A stretch of 64,000 bases of DNA. Origin: Branchiostoma floridae. Its lineage: Eukaryota > Chordata > Leptocardii > Amphioxiformes > Branchiostomatidae. Shown here one piece after another: positions 36,701 through 48,700 of the stretch. Position 1 is the first letter of the stretch. Every line of letters starts with the position of its first letter. Where the stretch lies: contig NC_049987.1 of the NCBI RefSeq assembly GCF_000003815.2, positions 8,759,100 through 8,823,099 of the forward strand, written 5' to 3'. The notes under the pieces were generated by a model. The model was given only the letters and a program-made list of their open reading frames with translations, had not been told where the DNA came from and searched no databases. The position numbers and the translations under genes are program-made.

Positions 36701-39700
36701 TTACTCTCTGTTAATGTTTAATCAGGTGGAAGCCAGACTCTTCCCAAGTCAGCTATGCCTCTCCAGCGCTCTTCATCGTTTGGCTCGCAGGAGTTATCCA
36801 CGTCGCCAACCCGCGCACGGGCTGGATCTCTCACTGCGGACTGGGCCATACCGACCCAGTCCAAACTCAAGTACAACCAATTCTTCAACAGCCACGACAG
36901 GTCTAGAACAGGCTTTATAACAGGTACCACATTGTGTGTGATAGACTCATGCTGAACATACATGTACTGTAACAGTTGTACTTGGACAAAAACTTGTCTC
37001 AACTTCAGCCAGGGTTAAGCATTGAAATTCAGTAATTTATATTGTGTAGTTTGGATGTTTCATACCTTTTTACTCTGTTCCGTTCTTATTCTAGGTGCAC
37101 AGGCCAAGAATATACTTCTACAGACTGGTCTACCACAGGGAGCACTAGCACAAATTTGGTAAGGATTTTCACATGTTTTGATGGATTGTCTTGCCTCCTC
37201 GAAGTATTTTTCTTGTGTTCATTTTCTAATATTAAACAAATTCTTGGAATCTTGTGCAGGCAATTATCAGATGTTGACAACGATGGAAAGCTGACACAGG
37301 AAGAGTTTGTCCTGGCCATGCACCTGACAGATGTCGCAAAGGCTGGCCCTCTGCCGGGAACACTGCCGCAGGAGCTCGTGCCCCCGTCGTACCGCCGCGT
37401 GCGCTCAGGAAGCCAGACAGGTAGGAAGGGTAGGTGACACAATGTTTCCTACAAACATTGTGGTGGCGAGGGAGAAGGGTATACTATCAGGGCATACTAG
37501 GAGTAGTGTTTCACTGTTGTAAGTGTTGTGGGTTGGTGGCTCAATAGACTGTAAGTCTCTCTGATACTGTTTCTCCTGTAATCCACAGAAAACATATGTA
37601 TCATATCAATGTAACATTGTATCTATCAGCATTTCTTTGACAAAAGCAAGTTGGTGGCTTGTGAATGTGAGAGAAAGTCTAGTTGGAAAAGTTTGAAACT
37701 TTCAGTTTTTTGTTAAAGTAAAACCAACTCCTGTATTTGTGTAAAGCATTGAATTTTTATCTGGTTGGTTGTAGATAATAACCATCAAAACAGTGCTGTT
37801 GATAGGTGAAAGTTGATAAGTTTCAATAGAAGCACAATCAGCAGATCTCATTCATACCATGGTTGTCGTTCTATTTCACTGCTCGTAGACGCCCAGTTTG
37901 CCTCGCTTGTGTCCCCGCGTGGGTGGGGTAGCCTGCGGTCCCCAGGTATGTGGGTGTGGCAGGGACACCCTGTAGGCATGCAGGTGGTGGAGGTAATAGG
38001 GTTGTGTGGCTTAAGGCAGATTAACTCTCATTACATACCCTGGAGTGTCTACGCAGGGATCATCTCAAAAATGTGAAGATATTTGCTTTTTTGATGATGA
38101 ACAGGGCTAGCTATCCCCAGGACCTATCCTTCTGTCCCAGGACAGAAATACTAGTATGCTTGTTGGGATTAATAGAAATCCTGACCTTCTTGACATTAGA
38201 TTAATCAAATTATATTTTTGTAAACTTAAAATAGCATATTCAACAAAGAAATAAAACTGAAGACAGCCCTCAGTTTAGATAAGAAACAGTAGATAACATT
38301 GATTGGGTAATATATAGATTATATATAGCAATGAATGCACTTGGATCCAAAATTATGCAAAGTATCCTTTCCTACTTATTTTCATCATTCCTGTTGCCTG
38401 GTAAATTTTGTTGCTGACATTTTGTTTCCCAATCCAAAATTTATCCAGTTGGCTCAAGCTTTAGCTTTTGAGATGGTCCTAATACAAGACAAACTTTTAA
38501 CTCTGTTGGTTTCCAGCATGACTTCTTTCTTACCATGGTATAACACAGCAATGTACCATCTGGAAGATATAACAATTACTCAAGGAACTGGACAGAATTG
38601 TAAAGAGTTTCTTGAGTAACTGTTATCTTGTATATCTTACCACTTGGATGTCTAACCTTCATCAACACAATGTACTGGCTGATTCTCTGTCCTATGCTTT
38701 GGTTGGTTCTGAAGAAAGTTGTGGGTACAAGGTGAATCAACACATCCACAGCCATGTCATCGTGTCCTAAGAAATGATGTTTAAGAAGAATTTACGTTTC
38801 TCCTCCTGTAGGTCCCACAGGAATGATGCAGCCCCCTGTGGGTATAGGTGTGGCCCAGCTCATCACACAGCCCAGTCTGGACGGGCAGTCAGGGGCAGGC
38901 AGTGAAGATGAAGCAGACAAGAAACAGATCCCTCCTGGTGAGCCAACTTCTCTATAGACATACCTTGAAAGTCCACCTGTGTTAGTAGAAATCATTTTGA
39001 AGGAATGTAGAAGTGTTATTAAAAACAGCATAATTGGACAAATTTTGGACTAAACAACTACAGTCTTTGTTAAGGAATTAGCAACCCATTGATTTAATGA
39101 CGGCATATTGCGCAATACGTGACTCAATGAGCAGTGGATCATGAGTTGTAGAAAGTTTATCCCCCCCCCTTTAGTTAAGGGATAGTTGTAACACCTTGAT
39201 GTAAATGGTTTCTCTCCAAATATTTGTAATGAAGGATCACAAAAGGTCCAACCCATGAAAAGTTAGTCCACTTACAGTTGAAACTTGGTATCAAGTACAG
39301 TTGATTCAGAGTAGGGCAGCTGTTGAATTGTGATGTGCATTCTGAATATTTATTCCTTTTTCTTTTTCTTTAAATGCACATTTACATGTATCTGGCAAAA
39401 TTTATCACAGGAAATATAAATATTGGTTTAACACAGGAGAGGGATAACAGTTGTGTGTTCTTGTTTTAGTGTCATATGAGGATAAGAAAAGAGAGAACTT
39501 TGAACTGGGCCAACAGATTTTGGAACAGAAAAGACAAGCACTCCTGGAGCAAGAAAGGAAGGAAAAGGTAAACATAAAGTAATCTGAATTATTGAACTTT
39601 TACAAGGGGCATCATGACACTTGCAATCACCATGAACTTACCTGGCGCTTTTTCATTAACAGGAAAGAAGAGTTGCAGAAGAAAGAGCAGAACACGAAAG

Positions 39701-42700
39701 AAGAGAGAGAGAAAGGTAAGGCAGGAAGGATACAATCAATCAAATCAATCAATCAACTAACTTTATTAATAATGAAAGCCCTTTGGAATTTTGCCACCTC
39801 TAAGATAGAAAAACCCTGGGTTTTCTAAGAGTGGTGCAAAATTGTATGATTATGGTCTGAGGATTGAGATTAGAGTAATCATTAGAGATTATAGATTTTG
39901 ATAGTTACAAAAACTTCAATGTACTTTTGCAGTGTCATTTGTGGGACAATGGAAAGTTGTTATGTCTGTCGTTGTGCAGAAGAGCCTCCTAGTGACCAGT
40001 GAGTTAATAGCAGCTTGTATACATAATTGAATCCTAACTGGAGAGTTAGATCTCTAACAGAAAGTCAATTTTTGTGCAGACTGGAGCAAGAGCGCAGAAG
40101 ACAGATGGAGATAGAAAAACAGCTGGCTAAGCAGAGAGAGATAGAGATGGAAAGAGAAGAGCAAAGGAGGAAAGCTGAAGAACAAAGAGAGGTCAGTAGG
40201 TGGCACTGTGACACTTGTCACATTGACACATGTCCTTGCCATCATACCAGCACATCTTGTGAATGTTAATTTTATGTATAAAACTTTCCCGTCTTTATGT
40301 ATGGGACTGCTACAGACTTGATAAGAGGAATATGAAATCCAATTCTAAAGAGAGTGATGCGTTTTCTGTTGTTAGATTAGAGCAGTTAGATTTCTCATTG
40401 TTAGACAAAGATGAGAGGATGTCTTCACTTAGTGCTAAGAAGATTTACCCATTTTGCAGGCGGCCAAACGTGAACTAGAGCGTCAGCGTCAGTTAGAGTT
40501 GGAGCGTCAGAAGAAGCAAGCTCTGGAGAACCAGCGGGTCAAGTTACAGGAGGAAGTGTGTAAGATCAAGGCACACAAGAACAAAGTGGTGTACGAGTGG
40601 CAGACTGTGGTTAGTATCTGCTTTCTAACCTGTCTGTTTTTACCTTTGCTGAGTACTGTGTTTATGGTAGAATTTGAATATATGTATGTATGTGTATATT
40701 TTTAGTTAAGCAGCATAAGTCAAGAAACTATGGATAGAACTTTTGTATTTGGTTGGGTCTCATCCTATTAAGGAATTGATTAGATTTGGGGCCCCTTTGC
40801 AGCTTTCCTTGGGACTACAGCAAAACTGCCGTTTTTGTATATCTTATGTTGAGTCTTGACAAGCCATGACCATGATATTTAGGTGGTAATAGGGATTGTA
40901 ACTCTTTTGATATTGTTTCAATGTCATCTTACTGATTGTGCTGCTTTACATTTAGCACAAATTGTGCATTCTTATTGCAATTTCTATGCACAGTGTATAC
41001 ATTAGATGTTTTCCATGTCAACAAAGGCTTAAGATATTTTTGCACACAGACTGAAAAGAGAGACAGACTACAAAAGACTCTGGAGGAATCTAACCGAGGC
41101 ATCTCCGAGCACAAGGATGCCATCATGCAACTTAGCCAGACCCTCATCTCACGGACATCTAAGGTGGAAACAATGCAGCATGAACTGGAGGTCAGTCGTA
41201 TGTTTCTTACCCTTCATTTCTACATGTAAAGTCACAAAAAGATAGTATTACGTCAAAGCAAGATTACTGGCATTGTAAAGAGGTGCTGTTTTGCAACTGT
41301 AGCTGAAAATTCAATTTGTTTAAGTACAACTGAGGATTCAAAGGATGGATTGTATGGCAAAATTTTTGATGTTGATTTACTTTGGAAAATATGCCAGGTG
41401 TGTCTAAGAGACAATGAAATGTATTGATAAAGAAATGAATGTTCATTTTTCTCCCCAGGAATACAAGCAAAGACTAGAAGCCCTGAAGAGAGAAAAGGAA
41501 GACTTGAATAATAAATTGAGTGGGACCAAAGCGGGAACATCAAACATACGTGGGTCCATCATTACTTTTCTTCTTAAAATCATAGAGACTGATATTTGAA
41601 TTTGAGAGCCTGAGAAATCTTTGGCTTAAATGATTTGTGTTTGAAGCATTTGAAGAGTCCACAGTATTCATATTTATCACATAGTCAAGCCACTCATTGT
41701 GTCAAGTCCACAATATTTTCTTTCATAATTTCCTCCTATGACAAGTTGTTTATTTATTTTATTTGTTTGCTTGTTTAGTGGACTCCCAGGCCCAGGTGAG
41801 GTTCAGCTACAACAACAAGCAGGTGCTGCTACAGAAAGAACGTACAGAATGGGATAAACTGGAAGCTGAGCTTACGGAAAAGACGAAAGAACTGGAACAG
41901 ACTCAAGGACTTCTTAAGGTAAATTCTGATTGTGACTGCTAACAGAAATGTTTAAAAAAACTTAATTATATTTTTCTGTTCAAGTTAAAGTTAACACTCA
42001 AGTGGTGCCAAACTTGTGAGAGTGCCAAAACATTTGTCACAAGTTTCATGTAACCTGAATGAAATAGACTTATTGTTTTTTTCTTTCTGTGTGTGTTTCC
42101 TGATATTTTTGTGGCCAGCGTAACTTCAGAAAGTATTATGATGAAATTAGGTGTTGCGAACACAAAGTTAAAGGTCAAGTTTGGGCCCCCTGGTGTGTGA
42201 TTGTGGTGTTTTTGCACCATCAGCCTAGTATGTGTATGTGCATTCCCACACAGCTAGTACATGTACATGTATGATTGTTTAAATGCCACTATCAAGCTGT
42301 TTTGTACAGTTGTGCTATGAAACTGTATTATACATTATTTTAGTTACTGTATCAATCATCTACAACACTCAAGTGGTGCCAAACTTGTGAGAGTGCCAAA
42401 ACATTTGTCACAAGTTTCATGTAACCTGAATGAAATAGACTTATTGTTTTTTCTTTCTGTGTGTGTTTCCTGATATTTTTGTGGCCAGCGTAACTTCAGA
42501 AAGTATTATGATGAAATTAGGTGTTGCGAACACAAAGTTAAAGGTCAAGTTTGGGCCCCCTAGTGTGTGATTGTGGTGTTTTCGCACCATCAGCCTAGTA
42601 TGTGTATGTGCATTCCCACACAGCTAGTACATGTACATGTATGATTGTTTAAATGCCGCTATCAAACTGTTTTGTACAGTTGTGATATGAAACTATATTA

Positions 42701-45700
42701 TACATTATTTTAGTTACTGTATCAATCATCTACAATACAAGGTCATACAAGTTCCAATGCTTTTTTCCCAGCAATTAAAAGACGGAATGGGAACAACAAA
42801 TCGAGAGATCCAGAGACTGCAGATGAAGGGTCAGCAGTACAACGTGGAGGCGGCAGCACGAGCACACCGGGAGGAGGAGGAGAAGAAGAAGATGGAGGAG
42901 GTAGAACGGGCAAAACGTGCCGCAGAGGAGATCCAGAGACTACGGGACCAAGAATCCAAGACGTATGTATATTTTTTAACTTAGAAGCAGGGCTTGACAT
43001 ACTTTTTTCTGCATACCTGCACTGGTGCAGGTAACATTGAAAATTACCTGCACCAGAAAAATTTTACTTGCACCACTCTGAATTTAGGAGGTATGCATCA
43101 TGCTAAAATTGTTCAGGAACCAATTTGCTATTTTTTTAAATACTGTATATTAGGTAGTTAATAACAGCTGATAACAATCTATATACACCTACATTATAGA
43201 ACATTTATGTACAAAACCCAGTGCAGATTAGATGCAGGTACATGTAGACATCAGAAATACCTGCACAGCTCCAATGTTACCTGAACTAATCTGCATATGC
43301 AGGAGGTATTTCGAGCCCTGAGCAGGATAATGTGATGTCATGTACATGTAAGCAGGTTCATGGTTTAGATTGTGCCTGTTTAGCAAGATGCTGTGGTAGT
43401 ATGTCAAAGGTGAAGGCCCTTAAGTCGTAAAACACCTCCTGTCTTGACCACCCTATGTCCCGACTTGTTTGTTTATGTCTCAAGGGCCTCCACCATTACA
43501 CATTACCAACATTGCACCTTCCTGTGCATACTTTTGTTTGGCTCTGTTCTTGTGATATTCCAAAACATCTCCAGCTCACAACTTGTGATGTTTAAACTAA
43601 ATATAACAGTTTACATCAACAGTTTAATGTTCTAAGTAAGGGAAAACCATTTCCATATCTTAACTTTACAATTATGAAACTACTTGAAAACATTTATGAT
43701 AGACGTCGATGTAGGTTAGACATCCAGGTAATAAGATACGCCAAAAATAGTTACTCAAGCAACTGGATATGGTTTTGAAACGGTCAGACGTTTCAGAACC
43801 ATATCCAGTTGCTTGAGTAACTATTTTTGGCGTGCCATTTATGATAGAGCTGTAGACAGCCACAATCATGCTCCAGTTTAGCCATTTGTGCAGTCTATGC
43901 AAAGTTGTGATCCTTGAATTCAACTGTCAGACTTTCACATGGAATGTCACCATTTCATTTGTCTTATCTAATTCTATCCCCAGGAAAACTCCGCCTCCCC
44001 GGCCTGCTGCGCCACCCAAACCAGCCGCCCCCGCGGCCCCGCCAAAGAGACCACCTGCTCCAAAAATCGAGACAGAGTGGCCCGCTGACCACGACCCTTT
44101 CGCCAACATGGCTGACCAGACTGACCCATTCGCCAACGGTATTTTGAACTTTCAGTTACTGTATTCAGTTACAGTATTTAGGAGATACGTTTCAAGTCTT
44201 ACCATCTTTGGTCAACCTTGGCTTGTTTACAAAACCCTGCACAGGCCTATCCTAAACATGAACCCATGGCTACACAGCTGACTCTCTTCCAGGTTCAAAC
44301 CATCCTCTAAGCTGAATGATACCTTACCCGTTACCCAGCTCTTAAACCACCACATCCTATCCCTAACCTCTCCTTTCTTTTACATGTAGTCAACATTGAT
44401 TTTGATTTGCGTAGCTGATAGTGTAGAGTATGATTATCTCAGTCAGAGGAAATAGCCTTATTTACAAGTCATTCTTATAATTCTATTTGAGCATGCCAGC
44501 AGTCTTCAGTATAATCAGTTCTCTCAGTAGAGAAGGTTTTCAGAACTTTTTCCTTAGTACTTATACAGTCAAACCTGCCCAAGACGACCACTTGGGGGAC
44601 CGGGCAAAAGCGGTCGATTTGGACAGGTTGTCGGTTAGAAGAGTATCGACTCAAAACATGCCCGATGCATAGTTTAAATGGTTTCCGTTGTGTTTAATGG
44701 CAAATAGCAAGCACACCCACATTCATCCGCCGCCATCTTTATTTTGAACATAACATCGTAATGGTAGTCAAATCCGACACATACTAGCCGAATTTGGCAC
44801 CAAATCAATGACACCTCAAGATTTGAAAATAACGCGGTCGTTATGGGCAGGGATTTGGTTCCAATTTTTGGCGGTCGCCGTCACGTTGGCCAGGTGGTCT
44901 TTGTGAAGAAGTCATTTAATGCTTACGTGAATGGGGAAAATTTTCGGGAGCGAGAAAAAGCGGTCGTAATGGCCAGGTGATCGCTAAGAAGAGTTGGTCG
45001 CTTGGGCAGGTTTGACTGTACATGGAACTTGTTTTGCATGACCTATAATGTAAGAGAATGAGTTGTCTTGCTTTTGTTTAACTCATCTAAAATCAATTTA
45101 GACTGAAAGTGAATTTAGTACAGTGTATAATGCATGCAGGCTAGCCATAGCTGTTATTTGTAGTGTAGTTGTGTATTCTTGTGTTGTCTCTTCCCCCAGA
45201 TAAAGATGCCTTTGCCGAAGACCCATTCAAAAATACAGAAGACCCTTTCAAAACTGCCGAAGACCCTTTTCAAAGTACCACAACTCCAGAGGATCCGTTT
45301 AAAACGTCTGAGGCAGATGATCCATTCAAAACAGCCGAAGCAGATGATCCGTTTAAATCCACCCAGGCGCCAGTAGAAAGTAATAACCGTTCTCCACTAA
45401 TCCTCATCAGAGTCTGAATGCTAACAGGAGACAGGACAGAGGAAGTAATATCAAAAGGAGGCTTTTCCTGTCACTGATTGACAAGAAATTTTCTCAGGGA
45501 TTTAAGTCAGCAGCATTTGAAATTAGAAAGAACCTTATGATTGCTCAGTAGTAGTTTACAAGGATATTGCAATGTATTTGCAAGTTCACAGCACATGTAT
45601 AGGCCTTAATGATATGAATTTCAAGGCATTCTTTATCTTAGCTTGTGCTTCATACACATGCCTGTCAGGTTTGAAGTGCACGGTTTAAAAATAAGGTTGC

Positions 45701-48700
45701 TCATTTTTACTTAGCTTTGCTCTGTAAGCTGTGCTTCGCAAGAAATAACACCACCAAGAAAATGGTGTGTTTTACTTACAATTTTGCTGATAGAGTACTT
45801 TTGACTGAACTTCCTCTGTCCATCTAAGACTTCATCTTAATATTCAACTTATACATCTAATTTTCTGCAGATTCTGAGCATTAAGTCTTTGCGGCAGTTT
45901 TCAATTGGCAATCATAGCCTGAGATTTTCAGTTAATTGTCATTAGCATTTGAGCATGATTTTGCGTTGCATGTTGTCAGTATTAACTGCCTTAGTGCATG
46001 TGATTTGCCTATGATAGTGATTGCATTGCATTTACAGATGGTGATGACTTCTTTGCGCAAGCATTCAAATCCCAAATGAATGCTTTTCAATCAGCGGCAA
46101 GCTTGCAGAAGAAACCAGTAGAAAGTAATCTTATTTTCCTTTGCATTTTGTTGACTTGTCTTTTTGGTTGCATGGAACTGAGTTTGTTTGCATGATTGTT
46201 TTTGTTTTTAGATTTATTTTCTATATATGTATACAGTATTGCAATGAGTAAGGCACAAATGCGCTCAATATAACAAAAGGTGGTTTCGATTTGGCCACCT
46301 TCAAATTTATACAAAAAATGTACAACTAACAGTGCACACACATTGTATCATCATGTTCATCTACTCATAATTATGTAGAAGCCTAACTAATACTGTGATG
46401 TTGTACATGTAAGTGAATGTACATGTATAGTGTATACTTTACTGGAATTTTGATTAGGTTTAGATGTGTGCATATACAGGCCTGTCCAAAAAGCACAATT
46501 AACCAATGACAAGAATATTCAATTTTACATGGCTTAGTCCTCATTGAAAATAGTTAAAAGCATCATTGACTTTAAAAAGGCCTTACACCAGTTGGTTCAT
46601 TCCTTGCATGGGTACTCACTCTTTCATGTAAAATATGTATCCTTGCTTGTTGAATTTGCTAATAGTAAAGGGTATGAAAGCAATGTATTGGGAATGATTT
46701 GGGTTTTTAAAAAAAGCTTTCATTAACAAATGTGACATGAAATGATATTGCTTGACAGTTTTCTTTACAAGCGTGAACATGGTGATACCCATTCGTAACA
46801 CACTAACTCCTGCATGGTACCTCTCTTTCAGAAAATTCAGATTTCTTTGCCACTGATGCTTTTGCAGGTGGCTTTGATGCTTTCCAACCAACAAGTATTA
46901 CCCCAGAGCCTGCTGCCAAAAGTAAATATCTTACTTCTCTTTATATAACACTAATTATCTACTGTGTGATAAGTAATACATACCCTACTTATACTGTGTA
47001 GTTAATCATACTTCAGGTTTACTATATGGCTCTTTGATTGAAAGAATAACATGTTACAAATACATGCATTACAAATACATGCATCTAGTTCAAATGTATC
47101 AATAGCATAGATTTGGAATACTATGGCATCATTATTCATTATGATACTACATGTGTATTGGGAAGAATATGTCCTTGAGCATACAATTGAAAATGTGTGA
47201 AAAAAATATAACTGTTGTTATGTATCTCCACATTGAGAGCCAATAAGTGATGTTTATTGTACCCATTGTAATTATAATGTTTGTACTTTTCAGTTTCCCA
47301 AGTTTTATGTTCCTCTGACTTTTGTTCCTATCTTGTTCTCCCTGTGTTTTGTAGCAGACAACGAGGAGTTGTCTATGGAGCCTTTGAGAATAGTGGAACC
47401 AATAGACAATATTCCCTCTTCAGTAGAGCAGCCTCCAGAAAGTAATTTCCCTTTTCTTTTATCACATAAATCTTTGCCTACTTGTACAATGTCTTGTCTT
47501 CTTTCCTTTTTTCCTTCACTTGTTTGAAATTTCATCACGAGTCTAACTTTTCCAGGGTATAAGGTTTAGATGGTTGAAGGTGACCATATCCCAGTGTTTA
47601 TGTATGCAATGCTTACATTGTTTTTTCTTCACAGTGCCATAAAGCTTGCCCAAGCTTACAATTTAGTTCATTCTCTATTCTTGCTGCTTTTAAATTTTAC
47701 AATCATTATGATAGGACATTAACAGGGTAGTTTCTTAAGACCTTGGCCTGTTTTTAAGGGTCTATTGAAAAAATCTCTACGATTAATAAGGTACATTTTT
47801 GTTTATAGAAAACTTGCATATGAAGAGGCTTGTTAAAATTACCAAAATGGTTAAAACCTGTCACTGATTTGTAAAACTTTTATAAACCACTTTTTTATTC
47901 TAAATGACAAAGTTGTAGTGACTTCTTTTCTAAATTCAGCAAATAATAGAAACTTTGACTTCTGCTTGTATTTTTCTCTACATCAGAAAATGGCAGGGTT
48001 TCCAAATCATTGATAGTCGAATTCTGTAAAAACCTGCAAGAAAAAAGAGCATTTCATATTCAAGAAATAGCAGATTAAAAACATCCTAAAGGCTAAGAAG
48101 AATTTTTTTAAGCAGCAGCAAGAAGAAGGGTAAATTGATAACCTGGTGTATTTACTGTTTCACTCACAGTGGGTCTGGAAATGGAATCAGTCACTCATCC
48201 TGCTCTGAACTTTGGAGGTGTGGGGCCTTGTACTTCTCTTGGGCTGGCTGACTGGCCCCAGAAATGGGGCCTTTTGAGCCCCTTTGCATGGCTTGATTAA
48301 CCACGCACAATTCTACCTCTGCTCTGTGCAAACCATGATTTTCTGAGTTTAATACTGGTGATAGCACTAATTCATGAATGAGTGGTGATGATCTGACAAT
48401 CTTTTGCTCCCAGGACCCTTCTTTGTGTTGTCCTTTTGATTCATCTTGCTAACACACTTAGACCTGCTTGGTGATGCATTCAATCTAATTGATAACTTTT
48501 GAAATACAGTAGAGTAAAACAAAAGATGCTTGTCGAATATGAAATACAATTTGGAACAAAATAGTAGGACATTATAGTTTGTCCAAATGGCATGGTGTGG
48601 CAGCTAACCAGAAGCAATGATGTAATGATTCCACTTTAACCTTCATATACCCCACTAATCTGTGCTGCAGTGGTGAATGATTAAGGCTTGTACCTTGAGA

